Assembly: GCF_900105175.1 (NCBI RefSeq)
Contig: NZ_LT629771.1
Span: 1,674,001 to 1,738,000, forward strand
Length of the DNA: 64,000 bases
Direction: 5' to 3'
Source of the DNA: Jiangella sp. DSM 45060
GTDB taxonomy: Bacteria; Actinomycetota; Actinomycetes; Jiangellales; Jiangellaceae
The notes beneath the pieces are model-generated. The model saw only the letters and a program-made list of their open reading frames with translations, did no database searches and was not told the DNA's origin. Each line of letters opens with the position of its first letter. The stretch's first letter is position 1. This document shows, one piece after another, positions 6,825-15,572 of this stretch. The position numbers and the translations under genes are program-made.

Positions 6825-8555
6825 TCACCCCGGCGGTGCCGCGGATCTGGTGGCCGCACCGATGCGTTCCGGCGCGCGGATGTAGTGGTGGCCGGTCGGG
6901 CTGCGCCATCGGGTGGACCCGTCGCGATGTCGGGTGACCGACCAGCCGCCATGGTGTTTGAGCAGGTGGTGCGTGGTGCAGAGTGCGTGGCAGTTGGCCG
7001 GACTGGTGGGCCCGCCGGTCTCGAACGGCACGGCGTGGTCGACGTCGCAGGCTCGTGCGGAGCGGTGGCATCCGGGCGCGCGGCAGGTGCGGTCGCGGGC
7101 GACGATGAAGTCGGCGAGCGCCGCCGTGGGCCGGTATCTGGCGCGGCCGTGGTCGAGGAGCTGCCCCGTGCCGGGCTCGGTGCGCAGCCAGGTCCAGACC
7201 CCGGCGGCGGCGAGCTCGCGGGCGATGGCCGCGGTGATGTGCCCGTAGCCGTCGAGCTCGCCGGGGTGGTCGTCGAGGCCGATCAGCGTGCTGAAGGGCA
7301 CCGTGACCTGGACGACGACGGGACGCCGCCGCGCCGTGCCCCGGATGGCGGCGCGGGAGGCGCCGCTGGGTGCGGTCGGGCTTGCCGCGCCGTGGGCCAC
7401 GGGCGCGCGCATGACGCGGCCGGCAGCGTGGTCGCCGTCGCCGTCGCCGTCGCTGCGGTCGCCGGCGACGCGAGCGGGGCGTGCGCCCAGGGAGGTGGCG
7501 TGAGTGGTGCGTGCGCCCGGGGAGGTGGCGTGAGCGGTGCGTGCGCCCGGGGAGGTGGCGTGAGTGGGGCGTGCGCCCAGGGAGGTGGCGTGAGCGGTGC
7601 GTGCGCCCGGGCAGGAGGTGCGGTCGTGGTCGCGAGTGTCGCCGGTGCGGTCGCCGTCGCCAACGCCGCGGTCGCCGGACGGGCGTGCGGTGGGGCTGGC
7701 GTTGCAGGCGGCGAGCGCAGTCCAGGCGAGCTCGGCGAGGGCGTCGGCGCGGCGCTGGTCGTGGCTGCGGGCCGGTGCGCCGAGGGCGGCGTCGGCGCGT
7801 TTGGCGTCGGCCGCGGCGGAGTTCAGGGCGGTGGCGAGGGCCGTGGCGTCTTCGGCCGACAGGAGCGCCTCGAGGAAGGCCATTCCCTCGGCCGCCGGAG
7901 TGACAGCGGCGTAGCGACCCTCCCTCGCCTCCAGGTGGCGTTGGCCGGTCTCGGCCGGAGCGAGCTGATGCAGCAGCCGGATGACCAGCTTGCGCAGCGC
8001 GACCGCGTCGAGCCCCGGCGCGTCGGGGAGCACCGCGGACTCGACCCGGCGCCGGACGTCGGGGTCCTGGCCGCCGAGTTCGTCGGTGATGACCCGCGCC
8101 CGGCGCAGATCGATGGCCCCCGCCGACAGGGCAGCATGGGTGGCGGGGAAGTCGTGCACCAGCTGGAGCGCGTGGCCGACCTGGTGCTCGGCCTGCCGGG
8201 CGGTGACCTGACAACGTCCGGCGATCTCCACCGCCGTGTTCGTGACCGGGTTGAGCGACCGGTAGCCGGCGGCGTCCGGCCGCATCTGCGGGCGCGACGC
8301 CAGCTCCGCCAGCGTGGCCGCCTCGCTCGCGGCGACCCAGGCGGCCAGACGTGCCCACCGGGCGGCGGCCTCGACGAGGTCGTACGCCTCGGCCGCGCCG
8401 GGATCGAACGCCGCCAGGACGGCCGCCAGCAACGGCCCCGCCTCGCCGCCGGCGCACGGCTCGCGCGGCGGCGCGCAGTCGGCCGCCGCACCGGGCGAAG
8501 GCGCAGTCAGCAGCGTTTTATCGAACATGTAGTTGATCTTACTCGGTTCAGCCAT
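6825..8555 (-). CDS. DUF222 / HNH endonuclease domain protein (13E12-type)
   Basis: About 576 residues from ATG 8555; a TTG nine bases earlier is possible. The N-terminal two thirds is the Ala/Leu-rich helical DUF222 region. The C-terminus has the HNH zinc finger: CRAPGCHRSARACDVDHAVPF then NCHALCTTHHLLKHHGGW, with the metal-binding Cys and His present. A 10-residue repeat (HATSxGARxx, five units) makes a linker at about residues 312-361. The family is multicopy in actinobacteria and its role is unproven. Transcribed leftward, ending close to the regulator stop at 6768. Confidence 0.88.
   Translation of the reverse strand: MAEPSKINYMFDKTLLTAPSPGAAADCAPPREPCAGGEAGPLLAAVLAAFDPGAAEAYDLVEAAARWARLAAWVAASEAATLAELASRPQMRPDAAGYRSLNPVTNTAVEIAGRCQVTARQAEHQVGHALQLVHDFPATHAALSAGAIDLRRARVITDELGGQDPDVRRRVESAVLPDAPGLDAVALRKLVIRLLHQLAPAETGQRHLEAREGRYAAVTPAAEGMAFLEALLSAEDATALATALNSAAADAKRADAALGAPARSHDQRRADALAELAWTALAACNASPTARPSGDRGVGDGDRTGDTRDHDRTSCPGARTAHATSLGARPTHATSPGARTAHATSPGARTTHATSLGARPARVAGDRSDGDGDGDHAAGRVMRAPVAHGAASPTAPSGASRAAIRGTARRRPVVVQVTVPFSTLIGLDDHPGELDGYGHITAAIARELAAAGVWTWLRTEPGTGQLLDHGRARYRPTAALADFIVARDRTCRAPGCHRSARACDVDHAVPFETGGPTSPANCHALCTTHHLLKHHGGWSVTRHRDGSTRWRSPTGHHYIRAPERIGAATRSAAPPG
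7472..7621 (-). repeat. 5 x 30-bp tandem repeat in the DUF222/HNH gene
   Basis: Five 30-bp units start at 7472, 7502, 7532, 7562 and 7592. The core GTGCGCCC(A/G)GGGAGGTGGCG is nearly constant and gives a 10-residue His-Ala-Thr-Ser linker repeat on the minus strand. The last unit is degenerate. It is an interdomain linker that can change length without a frameshift. Confidence 0.9.
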
Positions 8556-8564
8556 CAAGATCAA
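8533..8564. promoter_or_regulatory. inverted repeat over the HNH gene start
   Basis: TTGATCTT (8533-8540) and AAGATCAA (8557-8564) form a perfect 8-bp inverted repeat with a 16-base spacer; one further base pair each side nearly matches. It covers the ATG (8555) of the HNH gene and lies 65 bp before the divergent AraC-type gene. It is unusually AT-rich for this DNA. An operator role is inferred. Confidence 0.4.
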
Positions 8565-8628
8565 TTCGATGGATCAGGGGCGGCGCGGCCGCTGGCCGAC
8601 CCGGGCCAGTCGTGGCAGGATTCTGAGG

Positions 8629-9078
<450 letters not shown>

Positions 9079-9083
9079 CGTCC

Positions 9084-9494
9084 ATGGACATCACCATCCA
9101 CAACACGTTCCTGCCGCAGACCGACCCCGACGCCGCGCTCGCGTTCTACCGCGACGTCCTCGGCTTCGAGCTGCGCATGGACGTCGGCTACGAAGGCATG
9201 CGCTGGCTCACCGTCGGGCCGCCGAACCAGCCGGGCACGTCCGTCGTCCTGCACCCGCCGGCCGCCGACCCGGGCATCACCGACGACGAGCGCCGCACCA
9301 TCCTCGAGCTCATCGCCAAGGGCACCTACGGCGCGCTCACCCTGGCCACCCCCGACCTCGACGGCGTCTTCGACCGCCTGCAGGCCAGCGGCGCCGAGGT
9401 GCTGCAAGAGCCGACCGACCAGCCGTACGGCGTGCGCGACTGCGCGTTCCGCGATCCGTCGGGCAACGTCATCCGCATCAACCAGGCATCCTGA
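9084..9494 (+). CDS. VOC / glyoxalase-like domain protein
   Basis: 136 residues with two beta-alpha-beta-beta-beta modules: TDPDAALAFYRDVLGFEL near the N-terminus and GVRDCAFRDPSGNVIRINQ at the end. This is the vicinal-oxygen-chelate fold, used for glyoxalase, dioxygenase or antibiotic-binding functions; the substrate is unknown. It follows the AraC-type gene by 5 bp. TAGCGT at 9071-9076, overlapping the AraC stop, is seven bases before the ATG and could also start a leaderless transcript. Confidence 0.85.
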   Translation: MDITIHNTFLPQTDPDAALAFYRDVLGFELRMDVGYEGMRWLTVGPPNQPGTSVVLHPPAADPGITDDERRTILELIAKGTYGALTLATPDLDGVFDRLQASGAEVLQEPTDQPYGVRDCAFRDPSGNVIRINQAS

Positions 9495-9541
9495 ACCGGC
9501 CGGCCAACCGGTCCTACCGCGAGGTCCTGCGCGACCGCGGC

Positions 9542-10702
9542 GTGGCCGGGCTGCTCGCCGGCGACCTGCTGGCCGGCGCCGGCACCGGCATGCTGCTGGT
9601 GGCGATGCCGGTGCAGACGCTGTCGATCCATGGCGACGTGCCGCGCGCCGTCGCCATTGGGCTGGTCGCGGCAGCGCCGTTCGTGCTGTCGACGATCCTC
9701 GCGTCGGTCATCGGGCTGGGCCGGGCCGGGGTGTCGCCGCGGACGCTGCTGCTCGCCGACTGCGTGCTGCGGGCGGCGACGTTCACGGTGCTCGGCGTGC
9801 TGGCGGTGACGGACCGGCTGACGCTGCCGGTGCTGATCGGCGGGCTGCTCGTGGGCTCGCTGTTCCGGCTGGCCGGGTCGAGCAGCCGCCGCCTGCTGGC
9901 CACGTCGATGGCCGGCGACGAGGGCCGGTTCGCCGTCAACGGGCTGCTCGGCCTGAACACGTCCGTCGCGCTGTACGTCGTCGGGCCGGTGCTGGGCGGC
10001 ATCGTCGTCGCGTCCGCGGGCGCTGGGGTGGCGCTGCTGGCCGACGCCGCCGGGGCGCTGGTCCTGCTGGCCGCCGTCCTGCTGTCGGCGCCGAGGGACG
10101 TGGGCCCGCGGCGCCGGCTGGTCGCGGGGGAGTCGGGCTGGCGGATCCTGCGTCGCCGGCCGGTCGCCGCGCGGCTGCTGGTCGTCGTGTTCTTCTTCAA
10201 CTTCCTCTACATGCCGATCGAGGTGGCGCTGCCGCTGTACGTCCGCGGGACGCTCGACGCCGGGGCGTCCGCGCTGGGCCTGTTGTGGGGCGCGCTGGGC
10301 GTCGGCGCGTTCGTCGGCGCCGCCCTCGTGAACCAGCTGCGCAACCTGCCGCAGCGGCACCTCCTCGTCGCGATCGTCGCGCTGTGGGGGCTGTGCCCGA
10401 TCGCGCTCTCCGTCACCGAGGACCTCACCGCCGCGATGATCGTGTTCGGCCTCGGCGGCCTGGTGTGGGCGCCGTTCACGCCGGTCGTGTACAGCTTCGT
10501 GCAGTCCGGGCTGGCGCCCGACGAGCACCAGCCGGTCGTCACGCTCTGGACCACCGGCGCGACGGTCGCCGCGCCGCTCGGGCTGCTGGCCGGCGGGCCG
10601 CTGATCGAGCTCGCCGGGGTCACCGGCGGCCTCGTGTTGTCGGGCGCGTTGACGCTGCTCCTGGTGCCGGTCGCCGCCGTCGCCGTGCTCGGGAGACGGT
10701 AA
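9542..10702 (+). CDS. MFS transporter
   Basis: 386 residues, almost wholly hydrophobic, with about 12 predicted membrane helices and a short central loop (SAPRDVGPRRRLVAGESGW). The GTG 9542 start enters directly into helix 1. The upstream in-frame codons read NRPANRSYREVLRDRG, which looks like a genuine MFS N-terminal tail, so the true start may be a non-standard CTG at 9491 overlapping the VOC stop. Substrate unknown. It is in the same direction as araC-VOC and probably in their operon. Confidence 0.8.
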   Translation: MAGLLAGDLLAGAGTGMLLVAMPVQTLSIHGDVPRAVAIGLVAAAPFVLSTILASVIGLGRAGVSPRTLLLADCVLRAATFTVLGVLAVTDRLTLPVLIGGLLVGSLFRLAGSSSRRLLATSMAGDEGRFAVNGLLGLNTSVALYVVGPVLGGIVVASAGAGVALLADAAGALVLLAAVLLSAPRDVGPRRRLVAGESGWRILRRRPVAARLLVVVFFFNFLYMPIEVALPLYVRGTLDAGASALGLLWGALGVGAFVGAALVNQLRNLPQRHLLVAIVALWGLCPIALSVTEDLTAAMIVFGLGGLVWAPFTPVVYSFVQSGLAPDEHQPVVTLWTTGATVAAPLGLLAGGPLIELAGVTGGLVLSGALTLLLVPVAAVAVLGRR

Positions 10703-10738
10703 CGGGTTTGTGCCTCGCGCCCTGACGGCGGAGGATCG

Positions 10739-11713
10739 GTGCGCATGGACGGCTCCGCGGCGGTCGAGATCGCCTGCGACGAGTCCGGCTCCGAGGGAGA
10801 GCGGCTCGCCGGCGGCAACACCGACGTCTTCGGCTACGGCAGCGTCCGCGTCGACGCCGCCGCGGCCGCCGCCTGCGTGGCCGAGCTGCGCGCCCGCATC
10901 CGCTCGCCCGCCGTCGAGTACAAGGCCAACCACCTGCTGCGCAGCAAGCACCGGGCCGCGCTGGCGTGGTTCCTCGGCGCTGACGGACCCATTGCCGGAC
11001 GCGCCCACGTCCACCTCGTCGACAAGCCGTTCCTGCTGGTCACGCGGGTGGTGGCGGCGGTGGCGGACGGTTCCGAGACCGACGCGGCCGCGCTGTACCG
11101 GGCCGGGCGGCGCGCCTTCGGGCCGCAGCGCTGGACCGCGTTCCTGACGGCGTCGAACGACCTCCTGCGCGCGGCCGGGCGGCGGCCGGCGCCGGACGAC
11201 CCGGCGGCGGCGTTCACCGTCGCGGTGTCGGCGCTGCGGGCGGACGCGGGCGCGGCCGGCGACGTCGTGGCCGCCCTGCTGGCCGGGCGGCAGCGGGCCG
11301 CGGACCTGCGCGACGCGCTCGACCGCGGGCCCGGCGCGGTCCCGTCGCTGGACCCCCTCCTGCCCGCCTTCGCCCGCGTCGTCGAGCACTGGAGCGCCGG
11401 CGGCCGGCCGGTCCGGGTGCTGCACGACGAGCAGCGCATCCTGACGCCGGAGCGCGTCGCCGGGCTGAGCGCCCTGAACGGGCGGCTGGCCGGGCTGCGC
11501 TTCGCCGACTCGATCACCGAGCCGCGCGTGCAGGTCGCCGACTTCCTCGCCGGCGTGGCCCGGCGCATCGCCGAGGACGAGCTGGCCGGAGCCCACGACC
11601 CCGAGCTCGCCGGCCTCCTCCGCCCGTACGTCGACCCCGGCTCCCCCTGGGCCGACGACGCCAGCTGGGCGGCGCTGCGCCCGGCGCCGGAGTCTGTGGG
11701 AGGGTCCGGCTAG
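10739..11713 (+). CDS. DUF3800-like protein
   Basis: 324 residues. The N-terminus has IACDESGSEGE and the C-terminus has FADSITEPRVQVADFLAGVARRI; a DESG start and a D-S...QxADxLAG end are the signature of DUF3800, an RNase H-like fold whose acidic residues suggest a nuclease, unproven. A GGAGGA site is correctly placed for GTG 10739; ATG 10745 is the alternative. No partner gene makes its role clear. Confidence 0.65.
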   Translation: MRMDGSAAVEIACDESGSEGERLAGGNTDVFGYGSVRVDAAAAAACVAELRARIRSPAVEYKANHLLRSKHRAALAWFLGADGPIAGRAHVHLVDKPFLLVTRVVAAVADGSETDAAALYRAGRRAFGPQRWTAFLTASNDLLRAAGRRPAPDDPAAAFTVAVSALRADAGAAGDVVAALLAGRQRAADLRDALDRGPGAVPSLDPLLPAFARVVEHWSAGGRPVRVLHDEQRILTPERVAGLSALNGRLAGLRFADSITEPRVQVADFLAGVARRIAEDELAGAHDPELAGLLRPYVDPGSPWADDASWAALRPAPESVGGSG

Positions 11714-11723
11714 CGTCGGACCG

Positions 11724-12412
11724 GTGGAGCTTCGCGACCGGGTGGCCGTCGTCACCGGCGGTGCTGCCGGCGTCGGCCGGGCTGTCGTGTCGGCGCTGGC
11801 GGGACGCGGTGCCGTCGTCCTGGTCGCCGATGTCGACGGCGGGCGGTGCGCCGCCACGGTGGCCGAGGTCGAAGCGGCCGGTGGGCGCGCCACGCCGCTC
11901 GTCGTCGACGTGTGCGCCGACGACGCCGCTGAGGCCGCGGGGCGGCGGTTCCCGGACGCCGCGCCTGGCGAGTGGGGCCGCGTACTCGAGCTCAACCTGG
12001 GCGCGCCGATGCGGTTGACGCAGGCCGCGCTGGGGCCGCTGCGGGCGGCCGGCGGTGGTGCGGTCGTGAACGTGGCGTCGGGGGCGGGGCTGGAGCTGTC
12101 GCCGTACGGGTCGCCGGAGTACGGGGCGGCGAAGGCGGGCCTGATCCGGTTCACCGCCGCGGTCGCCGGGTTACGGGAACGGTTCGGGGTGCGGGTCAAC
12201 TGCCTGGTGCCGGGCTGGATCGGCCTGCCGCGCGCACGCCGCACTGGCCGCCATGCCACCGGCGCAACGCGCCCGGACACCACCGTTCGTGCCGCCTGAG
12301 AGCGTTGCGGCGGCGGTGCTGCAGCTCGCCGGGTCCGACGATCTCGGCCGCGTCCTGGTGCTGCGCGGCGGGCGGGCGCCGGGGCTGCTCGACCCGGCGC
12401 CCTTCGAGTAGG
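11724..12412 (+). pseudogene. short-chain dehydrogenase (SDR) with +1 frameshift
   Basis: From GTG 11724 the frame gives a normal SDR: Rossmann TGGAAGVGRAV, a catalytic Ser in NVASGAG, and a Tyr-x3-Lys in EYGAAKAGL. After VPGWIGLPR (about 12231) this frame becomes Arg/Thr junk and stops at 12299. The frame one base later continues as HAALAAMPPAQRARTPPF... and ends GLLDPAPFE at 12412, a proper SDR C-terminus. One extra base in the CGCGCGC run at about 12228-12235, or a sequencing error there, explains this. TAGCGT (11711-11716) is seven bases before the start. An IS element begins 87 bp downstream. Confidence 0.8.
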
Positions 12413-12498
12413 CCGCGGCAGGGCGCCGCGAAAACCCCTCGCGTATGGCCCCGCCGGCACCGTAGGCTCGCGGCCGTGCGCAGCCCGGAAGCGTCCCG

Positions 12499-13523
12499 CT
12501 AGGGAGTGTCTGACGGATCATGGGAGCCAGGTGAGTAGCGCGGCGAGGTGGAGTGCACCAAGGTAGTTGCGGGCGTGCTTGTCGTAGCGACTGGCCAGGC
12601 CGCGCCAGTGTTTGAGCTGGCAGAAGCCGCGTTCGACGACGTTGCGTCGCCGGTAGAGGGTCTTGTCGAACCCGACCGGGCGCCCGCCGGCTGAGCCGCG
12701 GCGGCGTCGGTTGGCCTGCTGATCGGCCGGTTCTGGAATGGTGTGGGCGATGTTGCGGCGACGGAGCAGTTCCCGGTTCGCGCGCGAGCTGTAGCCCTTG
12801 TCGGCCAGCACGTAGTCCGGCCGGGTGCGTGGCCGCCCGCCTGCGGGCCTGGCCACCCGTAATCCGGCCATGAGCTGCGGGAACTGGGTGGTGTCGTTGA
12901 CGTTGCCCGCCGTCAGGTGCAGCACCAGCGGCCGGCCCCGCCCGTCGACGAGTGCATGGATCTTGGTGGTCAGCCCGCCCCGGGACCGGCCGATCGCATG
13001 ATCGGCCGGCTCGGCCACCACCGCGGCGACGGGGTGATCGCCACGCGAACACCTGTCATTCGGTCCTGCCCCCCGCGTCCGGCGCCGGTGCGGGCCCGGA
13101 CACGGTCGCGGCGTTGCCACCCACACGCCGAGCCGACGCCCCGTGCTGGTGCACCCGCACCAGCGAGGAGTCCACCGCGACCAGCCAATCCAACTCGCCC
13201 CGAGCATCAGCATCGGCCTGCGCCGCGGCCAGCAACCGCGCCCACGTGCCATCCGAACTCCACCGATTGAGCCGCTCATACGCGGTCTGCCACGGCCCGA
13301 ACCGCCCCTGCGGGATCTCCCGCCACGCTGCCCCGGTCCGGAACTTCCACGCGATCGCCTCGATCACCTGCCGGTGATCACGCCACCGCCCACCCCGCCG
13401 AGGCGTCCGGTCCGGCAGCCGCGGCTCCAACCACGACCACGCCTCATCCGACAACACCCGCCGCTCAACCACACCCAGCATCTTGGACCGAACAAAGACC
13501 AAGATCCGTCAGACACTCCCTAG
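12499..13523. mobile_element. IS5-family insertion sequence (IS427-like group)
   Basis: The ends are perfect inverted repeats: GGAGTGTCTGACGGATC at 12503-12519 and its reverse complement at 13503-13519. CTAG flanks both ends (12499-12502 and 13520-13523), consistent with duplication of a CTAG or TA target. It is about 1.02 kb and carries one transposase in two overlapping frames. The match of both ends, all DDE residues and no internal stop other than the frameshift suggest a recent, possibly active insertion. Confidence 0.93.
12518..13502 (-). CDS. IS5-family transposase made by programmed frameshift (orfA + orfB)
   Basis: orfA (13502 to 13056, 148 residues) has the N-terminal helix-turn-helix (IEAIAWKFRTGAAWREIP) and the first catalytic Asp in VAVDSSLVRVHQHGA. 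orfB, in the frame one base further on, has the second Asp in YVLADKGY and the Glu in YRRRNVVERGFCQLK, an exact Y-(2)-R-(3)-E-(6)-K signature, ending at 12518. The frames overlap at a G6 run (13074-13069) just before the orfA stop, a typical slippery site. A +1 (or -2) shift gives the full DDE enzyme. Confidence 0.9.
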
Positions 13524-13524
13524 C

Positions 13525-13546
13525 CGCCACCGGCCGACCGGTGGCG
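13525..13546. terminator. hairpin just right of the IS element
   Basis: A perfect 9-bp stem, CGCCACCGG (13525-13533) with 13538-13546, encloses a 4-base loop. It lies immediately outside the right IS end and 92 bp before the MFS gene. Before the IS inserted it probably ended the SDR transcript. Confidence 0.55.
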
Positions 13547-13637
13547 TGGCTCGACGCTGCCCGCATGCGCTCGCGCGGACCCCACCGCACTCCGGCCAGA
13601 CGCGTCCATCACCGTTCCGGGTCTCGTGGAGTCCGTC

Positions 13638-14804
13638 ATGTCCGTCGTCGTCTATCTGCTCGCCCTGGCCGTGTTCGCCCAGGGCACGTCCGAGTTCATG
13701 CTGGCCGGCCTGGTGCCGGAGATCGCCGCCGGCCTGTCCGTGTCCGTCGCGGCCGCCGGCTCGCTGACGTCCGCCTACGCCGTGGGCATGGTGGTGGGCG
13801 CGCCGGCGATGGCGCTGCTCAGCCGCCGGTGGTCGCCGCGGTCGGCGCTGCTCGCCTTCCTGTCCGCCTTCCTCGTCGCGCACGTCGTGGCCGCGACGAC
13901 CGGCAGCTACGCGGTGCTGGTCGCGACGCGCGTGGTCGCGGCGGTGGCGAACGCCGGGTTCTTGGCCGTCGCGCTGGGGACGGCCGCAGCGATGGCGGGG
14001 CCGCGGAACACCGGGCGGGCGATCTCGGTGCTGCTGGGCGGCGTGACGGTCGCCTGCATCGCGGGGGTGCCGGGCGGTGCGCTGCTCGGCCAGGTGTGGG
14101 GCTGGCGCGCGCCGTTCTGGGCGGTGGCCGCCGTGTGCGTGCCCGCGCTCGTGGCCATCGTCCGCGCCGTGCCGCGCGCACCCGCGGAGCAGCCGGCGCC
14201 GGCCGGCGCCTGGGCCGAGCTGGCGGTGCTGCGCCGGCCCCGGCTCCGGCTGGTCCTGCTGCTCGGCGCGCTCGTCAACGCCGCCACGTTCGGCGCGTTC
14301 ACCTACGTCGCGCCGGTGGTCACCGAGGTCGCGCGGCTCGGCGACGGCTGGGTGCCGCCGGCGCTGGCGCTGTTCGGGCTCGGGTCGTTCGCCGGGGTGA
14401 CGATCGGCGGCCGGGTGGCCGACCGGCCCGGCTCACGGCGCACGCTGGCCGCCCTCACGACGGCGCTGCTGGCCGGCTGGGTGCTGACGGCGCTGCTGGC
14501 GCACCGGCCGCCGGTCCTGCTGGTGCTGCTGGCCGTGCAGGGGACGCTGTCGTTCGCCGTCGGGTCGGCGCTGATCGCGCGGGCCGTCCAGGCGGCGACG
14601 GGCGCGCCGCGGCTGGCCGGCGCCTACGCGACGGCGGCCATGAACGCCGGTGCCGCGGCGGGCCCGTGGCTGGCCGGCGCCGCGCTGACGGCGGGCCACC
14701 GGGCCCCGCTGTGGGTGAGCGCCGCGCTGGTCGCCGCGGCCGCGGTGACGGCGGCCGCGGCCGTCGCCGTCAGCCGTCCTCGGCGCTTCGCAGCACGCCG
14801 GTGA
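13638..14804 (+). CDS. MFS transporter, DHA1 drug-efflux type (Cmx/AraJ-like)
   Basis: About 388 residues from ATG 13638; GTG 13626 is four codons earlier. Twelve hydrophobic helices are visible. The start ALAVFAQGTSEFMLAGLVPEIA is the signature of the DHA1 branch that includes AraJ and the chloramphenicol exporter Cmx. Motif A is degenerate (LLSRRWSPRSALL) and motif C-like PGGALLGQVWGWRAPFW follows helix 5. The last 35 bp overlap, tail to tail, the ndgR gene on the other strand. Confidence 0.85.
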   Translation: MSVVVYLLALAVFAQGTSEFMLAGLVPEIAAGLSVSVAAAGSLTSAYAVGMVVGAPAMALLSRRWSPRSALLAFLSAFLVAHVVAATTGSYAVLVATRVVAAVANAGFLAVALGTAAAMAGPRNTGRAISVLLGGVTVACIAGVPGGALLGQVWGWRAPFWAVAAVCVPALVAIVRAVPRAPAEQPAPAGAWAELAVLRRPRLRLVLLLGALVNAATFGAFTYVAPVVTEVARLGDGWVPPALALFGLGSFAGVTIGGRVADRPGSRRTLAALTTALLAGWVLTALLAHRPPVLLVLLAVQGTLSFAVGSALIARAVQAATGAPRLAGAYATAAMNAGAAAGPWLAGAALTAGHRAPLWVSAALVAAAAVTAAAAVAVSRPRRFAARR

Positions 14805-15492
14805 GGTGCTCGGCGGCGGCGAGTACCGCGGGCGCGTGCACCCGCCCCGGCTGCCGGGTGAGCCGCTCGATCGGCCCGGAGACGGAGACGGCGGCGACGA
14901 CGCGGCCGCTGGAGGAGCGGATGGGCGCCGACACCGACGCGACGCCCGGCTCGCGCTCGCCGACGCTCTGCGCCCAGCCGCGACGGCGGACGGCGGCCAG
15001 CATGGTGGCGGTGAAACGCGCCCCCTGCAGGCCGCGGTGCATGCGCTCGGGCTCTTCCCAGGCCAGCAGCACCTGGGCCGCCGACCCGGCCAGCATGGTG
15101 ACGGTGGCGCCGACGGGGATGGTGTCGCGCAGGCCGCTGGGGCGCTCGGCGGCGGCGACGCAGATGCGTTGGTCGCCCTGACGGCGGAAGAGCTGCGTGC
15201 TCTCGCCGGTGGCCTCGCGCAGCCTGGCCAGGACGGGGCCGGCGGCGGCCAGCAGGCGGTCCTCGCCCGCGGCGGTGGCCAGCTCGCCGAGGCGCGGCCC
15301 CAGGACGAAGCGGCCGTGGAGGTCGCGGGAGACGAGCCGGTGGTGCTCCAGCGCTACGGCGAGACGGTGGGCCGTCGGCCGGGCGAGTCCGGTGGAGGCC
15401 ACCAGGTTGGCGAGGGTGGCCGGGCCCGCCTCGAGGGCGGACAAGACGAGCGCCGCCTTGTCTAGAACGCCGACTCCGCTAGAGTTGTCCAT
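14770..15492 (-). CDS. ndgR: IclR-family regulator of leucine genes (NdgR/LtbR/AreB type)
   Basis: 240 residues from ATG 15492. The N-terminus SSGVGVLDKAALVLSALE and helix-turn-helix ATLANLVASTGLARPTAHRL, then the effector domain with GLRDTIPVGATVTMLAGSAA and GWAQSVGEREPGVASVSAP, match the NdgR/LtbR group closely. In Streptomyces and Corynebacterium these IclR proteins sit divergent to leuCD and control leucine and related amino-acid genes, as here. A 25-bp inverted repeat in the shared region is the likely operator. The 3' end overlaps the MFS gene. Confidence 0.93.
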   Translation of the reverse strand: MDNSSGVGVLDKAALVLSALEAGPATLANLVASTGLARPTAHRLAVALEHHRLVSRDLHGRFVLGPRLGELATAAGEDRLLAAAGPVLARLREATGESTQLFRRQGDQRICVAAAERPSGLRDTIPVGATVTMLAGSAAQVLLAWEEPERMHRGLQGARFTATMLAAVRRRGWAQSVGEREPGVASVSAPIRSSSGRVVAAVSVSGPIERLTRQPGRVHAPAVLAAAEHLTGVLRSAEDG

Positions 15493-15502
15493 GACTCGAT
15501 AT

Positions 15503-15527
15503 TGCCATCTCAACATGCGAGATCGCA
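15503..15527. promoter_or_regulatory. candidate NdgR operator between ndgR and leuC
   Basis: TGC-N-ATCTC (15503-15511) and GAGAT-N-GCA (15519-15527) form an inverted repeat, 8 of 9 pairs, around a 7-base spacer. It lies 11 bp upstream of the ndgR start and 45 bp upstream of leuC. No leader peptide rich in Leu codons or attenuator is seen before leuC, so control by this repressor is the simpler model. Confidence 0.5.
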
Positions 15528-15572
15528 AGTGGTGTGTATCCACCGAGATCAGACCGACGAACGGAGCAGGTG

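Noticed and set aside
15493-15572. Leucine attenuator or leader peptide before leuC
   Set aside because: No short frame rich in Leu codons and no terminator/antiterminator pair; only the operator-like repeat is present.
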